33,122 nt of DNA from Xanthomarina sp035306705. GTDB lineage: Bacteria; Bacteroidota; Bacteroidia; Flavobacteriales; Flavobacteriaceae. Below are positions 1 through 8,274 of this stretch, one piece after another. The notes below the pieces were generated by a model, which was not told the origin of the DNA, made no database searches, and was given only the letters and a program-made list of their open reading frames with translations. Both the position numbers and the translations under genes were made by a program. Each line of letters starts with the position of its first letter. Position 1 is the first letter of the stretch. Location of the stretch: assembly GCF_035306705.1 (NCBI RefSeq), contig NZ_DATGNO010000139.1, forward strand, positions 1 to 33,122, read 5' to 3'.

Positions 1-1
1 A

Positions 2-439
2 TCCATTATCTTTATTGGGTTGGTAGTAGGGTTGTTTCTTACACCTCTATTTCAGGACGTGATTAAATCTGATGGTTTATTCGCAGCAATTTTCTCATAT
101 AGAACGGACAATACTTTAGAACTTTTCAATGAAATATCATCATATAATTACAGTTATTTAATTGGTGCAATTGAATTACAACAAGTGAGATTAGAGTTGC
201 AAATTTTAGACATTATTTTATTTTTCGGAATCATTGGATTATTAGGATATTTAGTTTTTTTCTATTTATTAAGCAAGAAATTAGTGAAAAGCAATACTTC
301 AAAAGCATTTTTTATAACCATACTATCACTATCCATATTGAGTGGGAATCTTTTATATATTCCATTATCAACCATACTCATGTTTTTAATATTATTTGCA
401 CTTCATAAGGACAAAGACATTACGTACCCTGCATTTTAG
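2..439 (+). CDS. C-terminal part of an O-antigen polymerase/ligase-like membrane protein (5' end outside window)
   Basis: The frame is open from base 2 and ends at TAG 437-439, so this is the tail of a longer gene; the TTG at 20 is not a convincing start. The 146 visible residues hold about four hydrophobic segments separated by a loop with charged and aromatic residues (SYRTDNTLELFNEISSYN), and a short charged tail (HKDKDI). Hydrophobic helices, a long periplasmic-type loop and closing helices fit the end of a Wzy-type polymerase or O-antigen ligase. Its position just upstream of nucleotide-sugar and phosphoglycosyltransferase genes supports this. These families diverge too much in sequence for a firm call; a flippase or acyltransferase tail is possible. 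Confidence 0.55.
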   Translation, partial: SIIFIGLVVGLFLTPLFQDVIKSDGLFAAIFSYRTDNTLELFNEISSYNYSYLIGAIELQQVRLELQILDIILFFGIIGLLGYLVFFYLLSKKLVKSNTSKAFFITILSLSILSGNLLYIPLSTILMFLILFALHKDKDITYPAF

Positions 440-473
440 ATTATTAAACTAGTCTTTTATTAAATTACTTCCT

Positions 474-481
474 TATTTTTG
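474..481 (+). promoter_or_regulatory. Candidate -7 element for UDP-glucose dehydrogenase
   Basis: TATTTTTG matches the Bacteroidetes -7 consensus TAnnTTTG and lies 18 bases before the ATG at 500. No TTG is seen at the expected -33 spacing, so this is a half-supported promoter that would let the nucleotide-sugar genes be transcribed apart from the upstream polymerase-like gene. Confidence 0.35.
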
Positions 482-499
482 TTTTTTAAAGCATTTTAA

Positions 500-1897
500 A
501 TGAATATACAAAACATCTGCTGCATAGGTGCCGGATACGTTGGCGGACCTACCATGGCAGTCATTGCGCTAAAATGTCCACATATAAGAATTACTGTAGT
601 AGACATCAATGAAGCACGAATTAATGCATGGAATAATGACGATTTAAATAAATTACCGGTTTTTGAGCCAGGATTAGATAACATTGTAAAAGAAACCAGG
701 GGTAGAAATCTCTTTTTTTCAACCGATGTCGATAAAGCTATAGATGAAGCTGAAATGGTCTTTATTTCTGTAAACACGCCAACCAAAACGTATGGTAAAG
801 GTAAAGGTATGGCTGCCGATTTAAAATATATCGAATTATGTGCTCGTCAAATAGCAAGAGTTGCAAAACAGGACAAAATTATAGTTGAAAAATCGACGCT
901 TCCAGTACGTACAGCTTCTGCAATAAAAAGTATATTAGACAATACAGGTAACAATGTGGCGTTTCAAATTTTATCAAATCCTGAGTTTTTAGCAGAAGGT
1001 ACTGCTGTTAAAGATCTTTTAAACCCAGATAGAGTTCTTATCGGTGGCGATACAACTCCTGAAGGCGAAAAAGCCATTCAAGTATTGGTTGATATTTATG
1101 CCAATTGGGTTCCTAAAGAACGTATAATAACAACCAATGTGTGGTCGTCTGAGTTATCTAAACTTACAGCAAACGCATTTTTAGCCCAACGTGTATCTTC
1201 AATCAATGCCATGTCCGAACTTTGTGAAAAAACCGGAGCAGATGTTAATGAAGTATCCAAAGCTATAGGTATGGATAGTAGAATTGGTCCAAAATTCCTA
1301 AAGGCCTCTGTTGGTTTTGGAGGTTCTTGTTTTCAAAAAGACATTCTCAATCTTGTATATATTGCAAAAAGCTATGGCTTAAATGAAGTTGCAGATTATT
1401 GGGAACAAGTCATACTAATGAATGAACATCAAAAACAACGATTTTCAGATAATATTGTAAAAACACTCTACAATACAGTATCTGGTAAAAAGATTGCGTT
1501 TTTAGGTTGGGCCTTTAAAAAGGACACCAATGATACACGGGAATCTGCGGCAATTAGAGTGGCCGATAATTTATTAAATGAACAAGCTGAAATAGCAGTT
1601 TTTGATCCAAAGGTCGTTGAAGAACGAATTTATGCAGATTTAGAGTTTTTAGACACTAGATCTATCCAGGAAAATAGAAAACTTTTAAAAGTAAAAAAGG
1701 ATCCTTATGAAGCTTGTGAGAACGCACATGCTATTGCTGTGTTAACGGAGTGGGACGAGTTTAAAACTTACGATTGGAATAAAATTTACAAGAGTATGCA
1801 AAAACCCGCTTTTATTTTTGACGGGAGAGGGATTCTAAACAAAACGGATTTAGAAAATATTGGGTTTGTATATTATAAAATAGGAACTGGTAATTAA
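500..1897 (+). CDS. ugd: UDP-glucose 6-dehydrogenase
   Basis: Oxidises UDP-glucose to UDP-glucuronate with two NAD+ in the cytoplasm, feeding capsule or exopolysaccharide synthesis. The 465 residues show the N-terminal Rossmann motif GAGYVGG (10-16), NTPTKTYGKGKG (92-103), NPEFLAEGTA (160-169), the central SELSKLTANAF helix (217-227) with Lys221 and Asn225, and the active-site segment GFGGSCFQKD with Cys277. A C-terminal domain has the family motif KKDTNDTRESAA. Spacing and wording (ICCIGAGYVGGPT, CFQKDILNLVYI) are strikingly close to animal UGDH rather than to short bacterial Ugd, though the long animal C-terminal tail is absent. It is followed after 13 bases by the decarboxylase that uses its product, so the two form one pathway unit. 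The ATG at 500 places the Rossmann strand at the usual distance. Confidence 0.95.
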   Translation: MNIQNICCIGAGYVGGPTMAVIALKCPHIRITVVDINEARINAWNNDDLNKLPVFEPGLDNIVKETRGRNLFFSTDVDKAIDEAEMVFISVNTPTKTYGKGKGMAADLKYIELCARQIARVAKQDKIIVEKSTLPVRTASAIKSILDNTGNNVAFQILSNPEFLAEGTAVKDLLNPDRVLIGGDTTPEGEKAIQVLVDIYANWVPKERIITTNVWSSELSKLTANAFLAQRVSSINAMSELCEKTGADVNEVSKAIGMDSRIGPKFLKASVGFGGSCFQKDILNLVYIAKSYGLNEVADYWEQVILMNEHQKQRFSDNIVKTLYNTVSGKKIAFLGWAFKKDTNDTRESAAIRVADNLLNEQAEIAVFDPKVVEERIYADLEFLDTRSIQENRKLLKVKKDPYEACENAHAIAVLTEWDEFKTYDWNKIYKSMQKPAFIFDGRGILNKTDLENIGFVYYKIGTGN

Positions 1898-1910
1898 ATG
1901 ACATATAAGG

Positions 1911-2897
1911 ATGAAAAAAGTATTAATTACGGGTGCTGCTGGTTTTTTAGGCTCACATTTATGTGATAAATTTATTAATGAAGGATTCCAAGTTATTGGA
2001 ATGGACAATTTTATTACAGGCGATAAAAAAAATATCAGTCATTTATTTAATCATCCTAATTTTCAATTTATTGAGCACGATGTTACCGAGTTTATTAAAA
2101 TTGAAGATGATTTGGATTACATCCTTCATTTTGCTTCTCCTGCCAGTCCAATCGATTATTTGAAAATACCTATCCAAACCTTAAAAGTGGGGTCTTTAGG
2201 AACCCATAATTTATTAGGTCTTGCCAAAGCAAAGGAGGCCAGGATTTTAATAGCTTCTACGTCAGAGGTTTATGGCGACCCTTTAGTTCATCCACAAACC
2301 GAAGAGTATTATGGCAATGTCAACACCATTGGACCAAGAGGAGTTTATGATGAAGCTAAGCGCTTCCAAGAATCGATTACCATGGCATACCATAGATTTC
2401 ATGGTTTAGAAACACGAATTGTTCGCATTTTTAATACCTATGGCCCGAGAATGAGACTTAATGATGGACGTGTTATCCCTGCTTTTATGGGGCAAGCTTT
2501 AAGAGGAGAAGATTTAACTGTTTTCGGTAATGGTTTACAAACTAGATCCTTTTGTTATGTTACGGATTTGGTTGAAGGAATTTATAAATTACTGTTTAGT
2601 AACTACTCTTATCCCGTAAACATTGGAAATCCTCACGAAATTACGATCAAGGATTTTGCCGAGGAAATTATTAAACTTACAGGTACCAATCAGAAAATTG
2701 TTTATAAGGAACTTCCTAAAGACGACCCTTTACAAAGACAGCCAGATATATCATTAGCAAATAAACTCCTAAATTGGGAACCTAAGGTAGGAAGGGAAGA
2801 GGGTATGCTTAAAACCTTTAATTATTTTAAAGGCTTAACTGAAGATGAGTTATACAAAAGCGAGCATAAAGATTTTTCTAAGCATATAAAGAAATAG
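1911..2897 (+). CDS. uxs: UDP-glucuronate decarboxylase (UDP-xylose synthase)
   Basis: An extended short-chain dehydrogenase/reductase that converts UDP-glucuronate to UDP-xylose using bound NAD+. The 328 residues carry the cofactor motif TGAAGFLGSH (7-16), the HFASPASP segment (73-80), STSEVYGDP (117-125), the catalytic pair Tyr146/Lys150 in VYDEAK, and RIFNTYGPRMRLNDGRV (172-188), all diagnostic of the UXS group. The family usually has Gly where this protein has Ala149 (YDEGK), a mild change. A charged tail of about 15 residues follows the last structured part. It begins 13 bases after ugd, and its TAG stop overlaps the GTG start of the sugar transferase by one base, so the three genes are very probably one transcript. 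A dTDP-glucose dehydratase is less likely because of the SPASP and NDGRV motifs. Confidence 0.92.
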   Translation: MKKVLITGAAGFLGSHLCDKFINEGFQVIGMDNFITGDKKNISHLFNHPNFQFIEHDVTEFIKIEDDLDYILHFASPASPIDYLKIPIQTLKVGSLGTHNLLGLAKAKEARILIASTSEVYGDPLVHPQTEEYYGNVNTIGPRGVYDEAKRFQESITMAYHRFHGLETRIVRIFNTYGPRMRLNDGRVIPAFMGQALRGEDLTVFGNGLQTRSFCYVTDLVEGIYKLLFSNYSYPVNIGNPHEITIKDFAEEIIKLTGTNQKIVYKELPKDDPLQRQPDISLANKLLNWEPKVGREEGMLKTFNYFKGLTEDELYKSEHKDFSKHIKK

Positions 2898-4255
2898 TGA
2901 CGACATTTAAACAAGGGAGATATTCGGGATATTTAAAGCACATTTCTTACTTAATAGATTTAAGTATAATTAATGGCTTGGCTTTGCTATATTTTTTTAA
3001 AGAAGTAAACTCATTAAAATTTGTTTTGTTAATTTCGACAGCATGGGTCGTATTATCTATATATTCTAAATTTTATGAAGTTTACAGGTATTCTAGAGAA
3101 ATAAATATTGCCGCCTTACTCTTAAAACAATTTGCGTTATTTACTTTGTTAATGTTCGCATTCTCAGGCTTTAATCACGACCTGGATATACAACCCCTTA
3201 CAGTTTTTAAATATACATTATTAACACTTTTTTTAATAGGTCTTTCTAAGTTTGCTTTGTACTATCTACTTCAAAAATATCGGACTGTTTTTGGAGGAAA
3301 CTATAGAATAACGGTTATAATAGGTAAAAATAGACAAACAGCTGTACTAGAAAGTTTCTTTAACAACAATCCAGAATATGGATATATACATAAAAAGACT
3401 TTTAATGCTAAGGACAAGGAGAAATTCAGCCTGGAGGCTTGTTTTAATTTTATTGATAAAGAATCTATAGACGAAATATACTGTTCTATTTCCGAACTGT
3501 CCAACTCACAAATTCATAAAATAATAGATTTTGCAGATAACAATCTTAAAATCCTCAAATTTTTACCGGATAATAAAGACATTCATTCTAAAAAACTGAA
3601 GTATGAATACTACGACTATATTCCTATTTTATCTTTAAGAAACATTCCTTTAGAAGACTCTGTAAACCAGTTTGTAAAAAGATCTTTTGATATTTTATTT
3701 TCATCCTTGGTCATTATTTTTCTATTATCCTGGTTAACCCCAATAATTGCTATTTTAATAAAACTGGAGTCTAAAGGTCCTGTGTTTTTTAAACAATCGA
3801 GAAATGGATTTAATTACAAAGAATTCGATTGTTATAAGTTCCGCTCCATGATGCCCAATAAGGATGCGCATTTATATCAAGCAACTAAAGGAGATCAACG
3901 AGTTACTAAGGTCGGAAGATTTATTAGAAAAACTAGTATCGATGAGTTGCCACAGTTCTTTAATGTTCTTTTTGGAGACATGTCCGTAGTTGGTCCAAGA
4001 CCGCACATGGTCAGCCATACTTATATGTATGCCAAAAGAATAGATAAGTTTATGGTAAGGCATTTTGTAAAACCTGGAATTACTGGACTAGCCCAAATTA
4101 CAGGATATAGAGGGGAAGTAGAAACAGATAAAGATATTATTGGGCGAGTTAAATACGACATATTTTATATCGAAAACTGGTCGCTTTTATTAGATCTTAA
4201 AATAATTGTTAAAACCTTTTTTAATGCTGTTAAAGGCGAGGAAAAAGCTTATTAA
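2897..4255 (+). CDS. Exopolysaccharide polyprenyl glycosylphosphotransferase (initiating sugar transferase)
   Basis: Transfers a sugar-1-phosphate from a UDP-sugar to undecaprenyl phosphate at the inner membrane, the first step of a repeat unit. The 452 residues start with about four transmembrane segments (roughly 15-35, 41-58, 75-92, 104-127), then a soluble Rossmann-like region (about 137-245), then a membrane-entering helix (about 264-290) and the C-terminal bacterial sugar transferase domain. Visible catalytic-domain motifs are KRSFDILFS (261-269), YKFRSM (313-318), TSIDELPQ (346-353), MSVVGPRP (362-369) and KPGITGLAQ. This is the WcaJ/WbaP-type architecture. The start is GTG, overlapping the uxs stop in TAGTG, which suggests translational coupling. 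The sugar used cannot be read from sequence. Its stop overlaps the convergent glycosyltransferase by three bases. Confidence 0.9.
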   Translation: MTTFKQGRYSGYLKHISYLIDLSIINGLALLYFFKEVNSLKFVLLISTAWVVLSIYSKFYEVYRYSREINIAALLLKQFALFTLLMFAFSGFNHDLDIQPLTVFKYTLLTLFLIGLSKFALYYLLQKYRTVFGGNYRITVIIGKNRQTAVLESFFNNNPEYGYIHKKTFNAKDKEKFSLEACFNFIDKESIDEIYCSISELSNSQIHKIIDFADNNLKILKFLPDNKDIHSKKLKYEYYDYIPILSLRNIPLEDSVNQFVKRSFDILFSSLVIIFLLSWLTPIIAILIKLESKGPVFFKQSRNGFNYKEFDCYKFRSMMPNKDAHLYQATKGDQRVTKVGRFIRKTSIDELPQFFNVLFGDMSVVGPRPHMVSHTYMYAKRIDKFMVRHFVKPGITGLAQITGYRGEVETDKDIIGRVKYDIFYIENWSLLLDLKIIVKTFFNAVKGEEKAY

Positions 4256-5415
4256 ATATAAAGCTTTAATTCTTTTAACTGTTTATTAAAATCGAACTGC
4301 TCCAAAGCTAGAGTTCTAATTCGTTGTTTGTTTTCAAAAGTTAAATATTGTTTGTCAATAGTAGCTATTAATTCATTTAAAGCCTGATAATTCCCTGCTG
4401 GAGCTGTCCAACCTAAATTATAGGTTTTGACCAAATCCTCGCCTTCACCACCTCCAAAATAGAGCATAGGAAGGCCTAATCTTGCATATTCAAATATTTT
4501 AGATGGTACAGAACCATAAATTCTGTTGAACAATGGAATAACAGTGATATCGTATTTTAATAATTCTTTGTGAAGTTCATCTCTGGTAACCTCGCCATGA
4601 TAAGTTATTGGTAATTCCGGGTTTTTAACAATAAAATTTTCAATTTTGCTTTTCTCTGCTCCATTTCCATAAATATGAAATTCCAATCTTGAATAATCAA
4701 GCTGTTCACATAGTTTATAAATTCCTTGAGCCATGCCTAACAAACCGGCATAAACCAATGTTATTTTTCCTTCAGAAGGAAGTTTATCTATTATTTTAGG
4801 TGGCTCAAAATCTGGATAATTTCTATATAATTGAATAATAGTATCTGGATAAAGTGTCGATATATGTGTAATAATCTCTTCACTTTGACCTAAAACTACA
4901 TCGGCATTTCTATAATTGAAACGCTCTATTTTTTCTAACATCCTATAACTTAAATTCTTTTTAAAAGCTCCAAGCTCTAAACCAGCCATGGGCCATAAAT
5001 CGCTAACATTTAAAATGAGCTTTCTTTTTTTTGAACGCAAAAAAAACATGTTAGTAAAAGCAACTAATAAGGGTGGAGATTGTACAATAACCGTTTCGGG
5101 AATCTTGTTCCACATAAAAAACCAAATCAGACTAAAACTATAAGAAAACATGGCAAATAAACGCAGGAATTTATTTTTAGAATTGCTAGCATAAAACCAT
5201 AGTCTATAAATAGTAATCTTGTTTTCAACACGTTTATACTTAAATTTCCCTTTGTACTCCTGAAAAATTTTTCCTGTGGGATAGTTGGGCATAGGCGTTA
5301 TAACGGACACCTTATAATCTAAGGTTTGCAGCCCCTTAGCTAAGTGAAACATTCTGTTGGATGCCGCCCCAATTTCTGGTGGGAAATAACTGGTAATTAT
5401 TAAAATGTCCTTCAC
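4252..5415 (-). CDS. Glycosyltransferase family 4 (WbuB-like)
   Basis: A 387-residue GT-B fold glycosyltransferase, probably adding a sugar to a lipid-linked surface glycan at the cytoplasmic face of the membrane. It begins with the WbuB-type signature ITSYFPPEIGAASNR (7-21). A hydrophobic stretch at about 85-101 probably binds the membrane. The C-terminal domain has VYAGLLGMAQG (221-231), HIYGNGAE (247-254) and PSKIFEYARLGLPMLYFGGG (304-323), the nucleotide-sugar region of family GT4. The start codon is GTG (5413-5415) and overlaps by one base the TAG of the upstream WecB remnant, the same TAGTG junction seen between uxs and the sugar transferase. It is the last gene of a three-gene minus-strand operon. 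In related loci this type of transferase often follows a WecB epimerase, which fits the remnant upstream. The acceptor is unknown. Confidence 0.88.
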   Translation of the reverse strand: MKDILIITSYFPPEIGAASNRMFHLAKGLQTLDYKVSVITPMPNYPTGKIFQEYKGKFKYKRVENKITIYRLWFYASNSKNKFLRLFAMFSYSFSLIWFFMWNKIPETVIVQSPPLLVAFTNMFFLRSKKRKLILNVSDLWPMAGLELGAFKKNLSYRMLEKIERFNYRNADVVLGQSEEIITHISTLYPDTIIQLYRNYPDFEPPKIIDKLPSEGKITLVYAGLLGMAQGIYKLCEQLDYSRLEFHIYGNGAEKSKIENFIVKNPELPITYHGEVTRDELHKELLKYDITVIPLFNRIYGSVPSKIFEYARLGLPMLYFGGGEGEDLVKTYNLGWTAPAGNYQALNELIATIDKQYLTFENKQRIRTLALEQFDFNKQLKELKLYI

Positions 5416-5597
5416 TATAAACTATAAATTTCTAAAAGATGAGATTTCATATCTTTTGCAATCTTTACATTCCAATTCTGTGGAATCTGTTCTTTTCTTA
5501 GGTTGCTAGAGTTTGATGTTTTTTGTATAATCATCCCAATAGTGGGAGTAATTTCCATGGACTGTGGTCGTATGCCTGCAACTATTGTCATAATCAT
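5415..5597 (-). pseudogene. Remnant of a WecB-type UDP-GlcNAc 2-epimerase with a large internal deletion
   Basis: This 60-codon open frame looks like the two ends of a ~370-residue non-hydrolysing UDP-N-acetylglucosamine 2-epimerase joined together. The start, MTIVAGIRPQ followed by SMEITPTI, matches the WecB N-terminus pattern (TIVAGTRP then FMKIAPxI), including the Arg-Pro after the first beta strand. The end, EQIPQNWNVKIAKDM then SHLLEIY, matches the WecB C-terminus (xxIPxxWDGKxAxRI, then a helix). About 300 residues with the whole active site are missing, and several consensus positions are eroded (DGK to NVK). Its ATG overlaps the stop of the CapK-like gene (ATGA), and its TAG overlaps the GTG of the glycosyltransferase (TAGTG), as expected if a full gene once sat here. 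It cannot be catalytic. It may persist because it keeps translation coupled through the operon. The assignment rests on recalled consensus, not an alignment. Confidence 0.68.
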
Positions 5598-6970
5598 TCA
5601 GCTTCTTTTAATAGGGATGAAAACTGCTTCAATTTACCACTTTTGGAACGTTGTAACCTATTTTGTCTTTCAAAATGAATATAGAGCCCTTTTTCTAAAT
5701 AACGCTCCATTTCATTGGAAATCAGCGATATTTTTTCAGGAGAAAGTGTTTCATTGCTAACATATTTTATAATAAACGTATCTTTTTTATGCTGTTCTAT
5801 TATAAATTCCTTCACATTTCCATCGGCTTCAATAATACTTTTGGTAATATAGTAAAAGGTTAGACCTGAAGCTTTTTTTCCACTTGGTAAAATAGCCATA
5901 TCGTTGGTTCTTCCAATGAGTTTTTCTAAAATGGGCTTTTTAACTGTGCTCTGTTTAGAAAGTATCCCAATATCTCCAATATCATATCTAATAAACGGGT
6001 GTGCCTTGTTGTAAAAAGAGGTGATAACTATGCGACCTTCTTCACCATTTTGTAAAACCTGATTATTTTCGTCTAAAATTTCCACGAAGAGGGTTTCACT
6101 AGTAACTTGCCATTCATTTTCGGGATTTTGAAAGGCTATAATATCTAGTTCTGAAGCACCATATTCATTAATCACAGGAATACCAAACTGCGATTCCATA
6201 AGTTTTTTATCGTCATCGAAGAGCATTTCAGAAGTGACCACACAAGCCTTTAAACTAGAGCAAACCTTATTTAATTGTATGTTTTCTTTCTGAAGATACT
6301 TGGCAAATTGTACAATAGAACTCGTGTATCCATTGATGTAATCGAATTTAACCGATTTAAATTTCTCTAAACAAACACCAAGAGCTTCATCGCTTAAATC
6401 GAATACCGAAAATCGATAACGTTTGCTTAAGGCATCTTTAAAACGCTCTTTATAATAGCCTTTTTTGTCTAAGGGAATGCCATAGAATCGTGCTTGTTTG
6501 GAATTGTTAAAATCTAAACCATACCAACCAAACCTATCTTTAATAAGGGCCCATGTTAAGGCATGACAAAACTTGTCTTTGGCAAAAATAAATGGATTCC
6601 CAGACGAGCCAGAGGTTTTATTGATATACACATTTTTAGGAGAAAAGTTTGTGGATAATCTGTTGTTTAAAGGTTGTTGTAAATCACTTTTGGTCATAAT
6701 TGGAATGGAATTCCAATCCATAGGATCTGCCTTATTTGCTAAGTTTTTATAAAAAGGAGTCTGTTTTAGATGATGTTTAACAATAGCTTGTTTCTTCTCC
6801 TCGATATAAGCTTCAAAATCTGTTTCAGTTTTATTCTGGATATCCCGAAGAACGAGTTCAGCCTTCTTAATAGGAAAGCCACTTAGTTTTAAAGAGAGAT
6901 CAAATAAATTCAAAATAGATAAACATATTTTATGTAAAGTAAACAAAAATAATTCGTGTATTCGAAGCAT
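5594..6970 (-). CDS. CapK/PaaK-like adenylate-forming enzyme of a polysaccharide locus
   Basis: A 458-residue member of the phenylacetate-CoA ligase-like (CapK) branch of the adenylate-forming superfamily, commonly found in capsule loci. Visible motifs are the phosphate-binding loop TSGSSGNP (119-126), NEYGASE (268-274) and the hinge-region RYDIGDIG (328-335), then a C-terminal domain with GRTND. It should activate a carboxylate as an acyl-AMP, but substrate and role in glycan modification are unknown for this branch. I start at the ATG at 6968-6970 (MLRIHEL). The same frame stays open further upstream to 7129, but that stretch lies inside purD and looks like shadow sequence. The stop (5594-5596) overlaps the ATG of the epimerase remnant. 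It is divergent from purD with only 32 bases between starts, so both promoters must be packed there or lie within coding sequence. Confidence 0.82.
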   Translation of the reverse strand: MLRIHELFLFTLHKICLSILNLFDLSLKLSGFPIKKAELVLRDIQNKTETDFEAYIEEKKQAIVKHHLKQTPFYKNLANKADPMDWNSIPIMTKSDLQQPLNNRLSTNFSPKNVYINKTSGSSGNPFIFAKDKFCHALTWALIKDRFGWYGLDFNNSKQARFYGIPLDKKGYYKERFKDALSKRYRFSVFDLSDEALGVCLEKFKSVKFDYINGYTSSIVQFAKYLQKENIQLNKVCSSLKACVVTSEMLFDDDKKLMESQFGIPVINEYGASELDIIAFQNPENEWQVTSETLFVEILDENNQVLQNGEEGRIVITSFYNKAHPFIRYDIGDIGILSKQSTVKKPILEKLIGRTNDMAILPSGKKASGLTFYYITKSIIEADGNVKEFIIEQHKKDTFIIKYVSNETLSPEKISLISNEMERYLEKGLYIHFERQNRLQRSKSGKLKQFSSLLKEAE

Positions 6971-6976
6971 TAGTTT

Positions 6977-6984
6977 TATTTTTG
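6977..6984 (+). promoter_or_regulatory. Candidate -7 element for purD
   Basis: TATTTTTG is an exact match to TAnnTTTG in the 32-base gap between the divergent CapK-like gene and purD, implying a leader of roughly 10-15 bases. A -33 TTG is not visible at 17-23 bases upstream. No purine-type riboswitch would fit in this space. Confidence 0.45.
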
Positions 6985-7002
6985 CGCCAAACAACTCATA
7001 AC

Positions 7003-8274
7003 ATGAACATTTTAATTCTTGGCTCTGGTGGTAGAGAGCATACATTTGCTTGGAAAATGGCTCAAAGCCCTTTGTGTAATTCACTTTATGTAGCTCCTGG
7101 AAATTCTGGAACAGCTGAAATTGCAACAAATTTAGAAATTAAGGTAACAGATTTTCAAGCCATTAAAAAGGCTGTTCTGGAGCATGACATAAGTATGGTT
7201 GTTGTTGGACCAGAAGATCCATTGGTATTAGGAGTCCATGATTTCTTTTTAAACGATGATGAAATTAAACATGTATCGGTTATTGGACCTCAAAAGGCAG
7301 CTGCCGAATTAGAAGGAAGTAAAGAGTTTGCTAAAGAATTTTTAGTACGTCATAATATTCCAACAGCCGCTTATAAAAGTTTTAATGCATCAAATGTTGA
7401 AGAAGGTTATGCGTTTTTAGAAACTTTAAATCCGCCATACGTACTAAAAGCAGATGGTTTGGCCGCCGGAAAAGGAGTGTTGATTTTAAACGATTTAAAC
7501 GAAGCTAAAACCGAACTAAAAAGCATGTTGGTAGATGCTAAATTTGGTGAAGCCAGCAACAAAGTGGTTATTGAAGAGTTTTTAAATGGTATTGAATTAA
7601 GTTGTTTTGTATTATCAGATGGGAAAAATTATAAAATATTGCCTACTGCAAAAGACTACAAAAGAATTGGCGACGGTGATACAGGTTTAAATACGGGAGG
7701 TATGGGAGCTGTTTCTCCAGTACCTTTTGCTACTGACACTTTTTTAAATAAAATTGAAGAGCGCATAGTAAAACCAACCATTGAAGGTTTAAAAAAGGAT
7801 AAGCTTCCTTATAAAGGTTTTGTATTTATTGGACTTATTAAAGTAGGAGAAGACCCAAAAGTGATTGAGTATAATGTAAGAATGGGAGATCCTGAAACGG
7901 AAGTGGTTTTGCCTAGATTAAAAAATGATTTAGTTGAAATCTTTCAAGCCATAGCTAATCAAACTTTAGATAAAATAGAAATTGAGATAGACCCTCGTGC
8001 GGCAACAACTGTAATGTTGGTATCAGGTGGTTATCCAGAAGCCTATGAAAAAGGCATGGAAATTACAGGTTTAAATCTGGTTACAGATTCTATTGCGTTT
8101 CATGCAGGAGCCATCAATAAAGATGGAAAGATTGTAACCTCTGGTGGACGTGTTATGGCCATAACTTCTTTTGGAGACACTTATCAAGAGGCCATAAAAA
8201 AATCTTATCAAAACATAGAAAAACTACATTTTGATAAGATGAATTATCGAAAAGATATTGGATTTGATTTATAG
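7003..8274 (+). CDS. purD: Phosphoribosylamine-glycine ligase (GARS)
   Basis: Catalyses the second step of purine synthesis, joining glycine to 5-phosphoribosylamine with ATP. From ATG 7003 the product is 423 residues, the normal length for PurD, and begins MNILILGSGGREH, the family's N-terminal signature. ATP-grasp features include PPYVLKADGLAAGKGV, GGMGAVSPVPF and the late motif YNVRMGDPETEVVLPRL (PurD is usually YNxRFGDPE, so Met replaces Phe). A start at TTG 6982 would add seven residues but would sit on the -7 element, so I reject it. It stands alone: no other pur gene is in the window. Its TAG overlaps the stop of the convergent small membrane protein by six bases. Confidence 0.97.
   Translation: MNILILGSGGREHTFAWKMAQSPLCNSLYVAPGNSGTAEIATNLEIKVTDFQAIKKAVLEHDISMVVVGPEDPLVLGVHDFFLNDDEIKHVSVIGPQKAAAELEGSKEFAKEFLVRHNIPTAAYKSFNASNVEEGYAFLETLNPPYVLKADGLAAGKGVLILNDLNEAKTELKSMLVDAKFGEASNKVVIEEFLNGIELSCFVLSDGKNYKILPTAKDYKRIGDGDTGLNTGGMGAVSPVPFATDTFLNKIEERIVKPTIEGLKKDKLPYKGFVFIGLIKVGEDPKVIEYNVRMGDPETEVVLPRLKNDLVEIFQAIANQTLDKIEIEIDPRAATTVMLVSGGYPEAYEKGMEITGLNLVTDSIAFHAGAINKDGKIVTSGGRVMAITSFGDTYQEAIKKSYQNIEKLHFDKMNYRKDIGFDL

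Noticed and set aside
6971..7129. Upstream extension of the CapK-like frame by 53 codons
   Set aside because: It lies antisense inside purD, has no family-like sequence, and MLRIHEL at 6970 gives a normal N-terminus.
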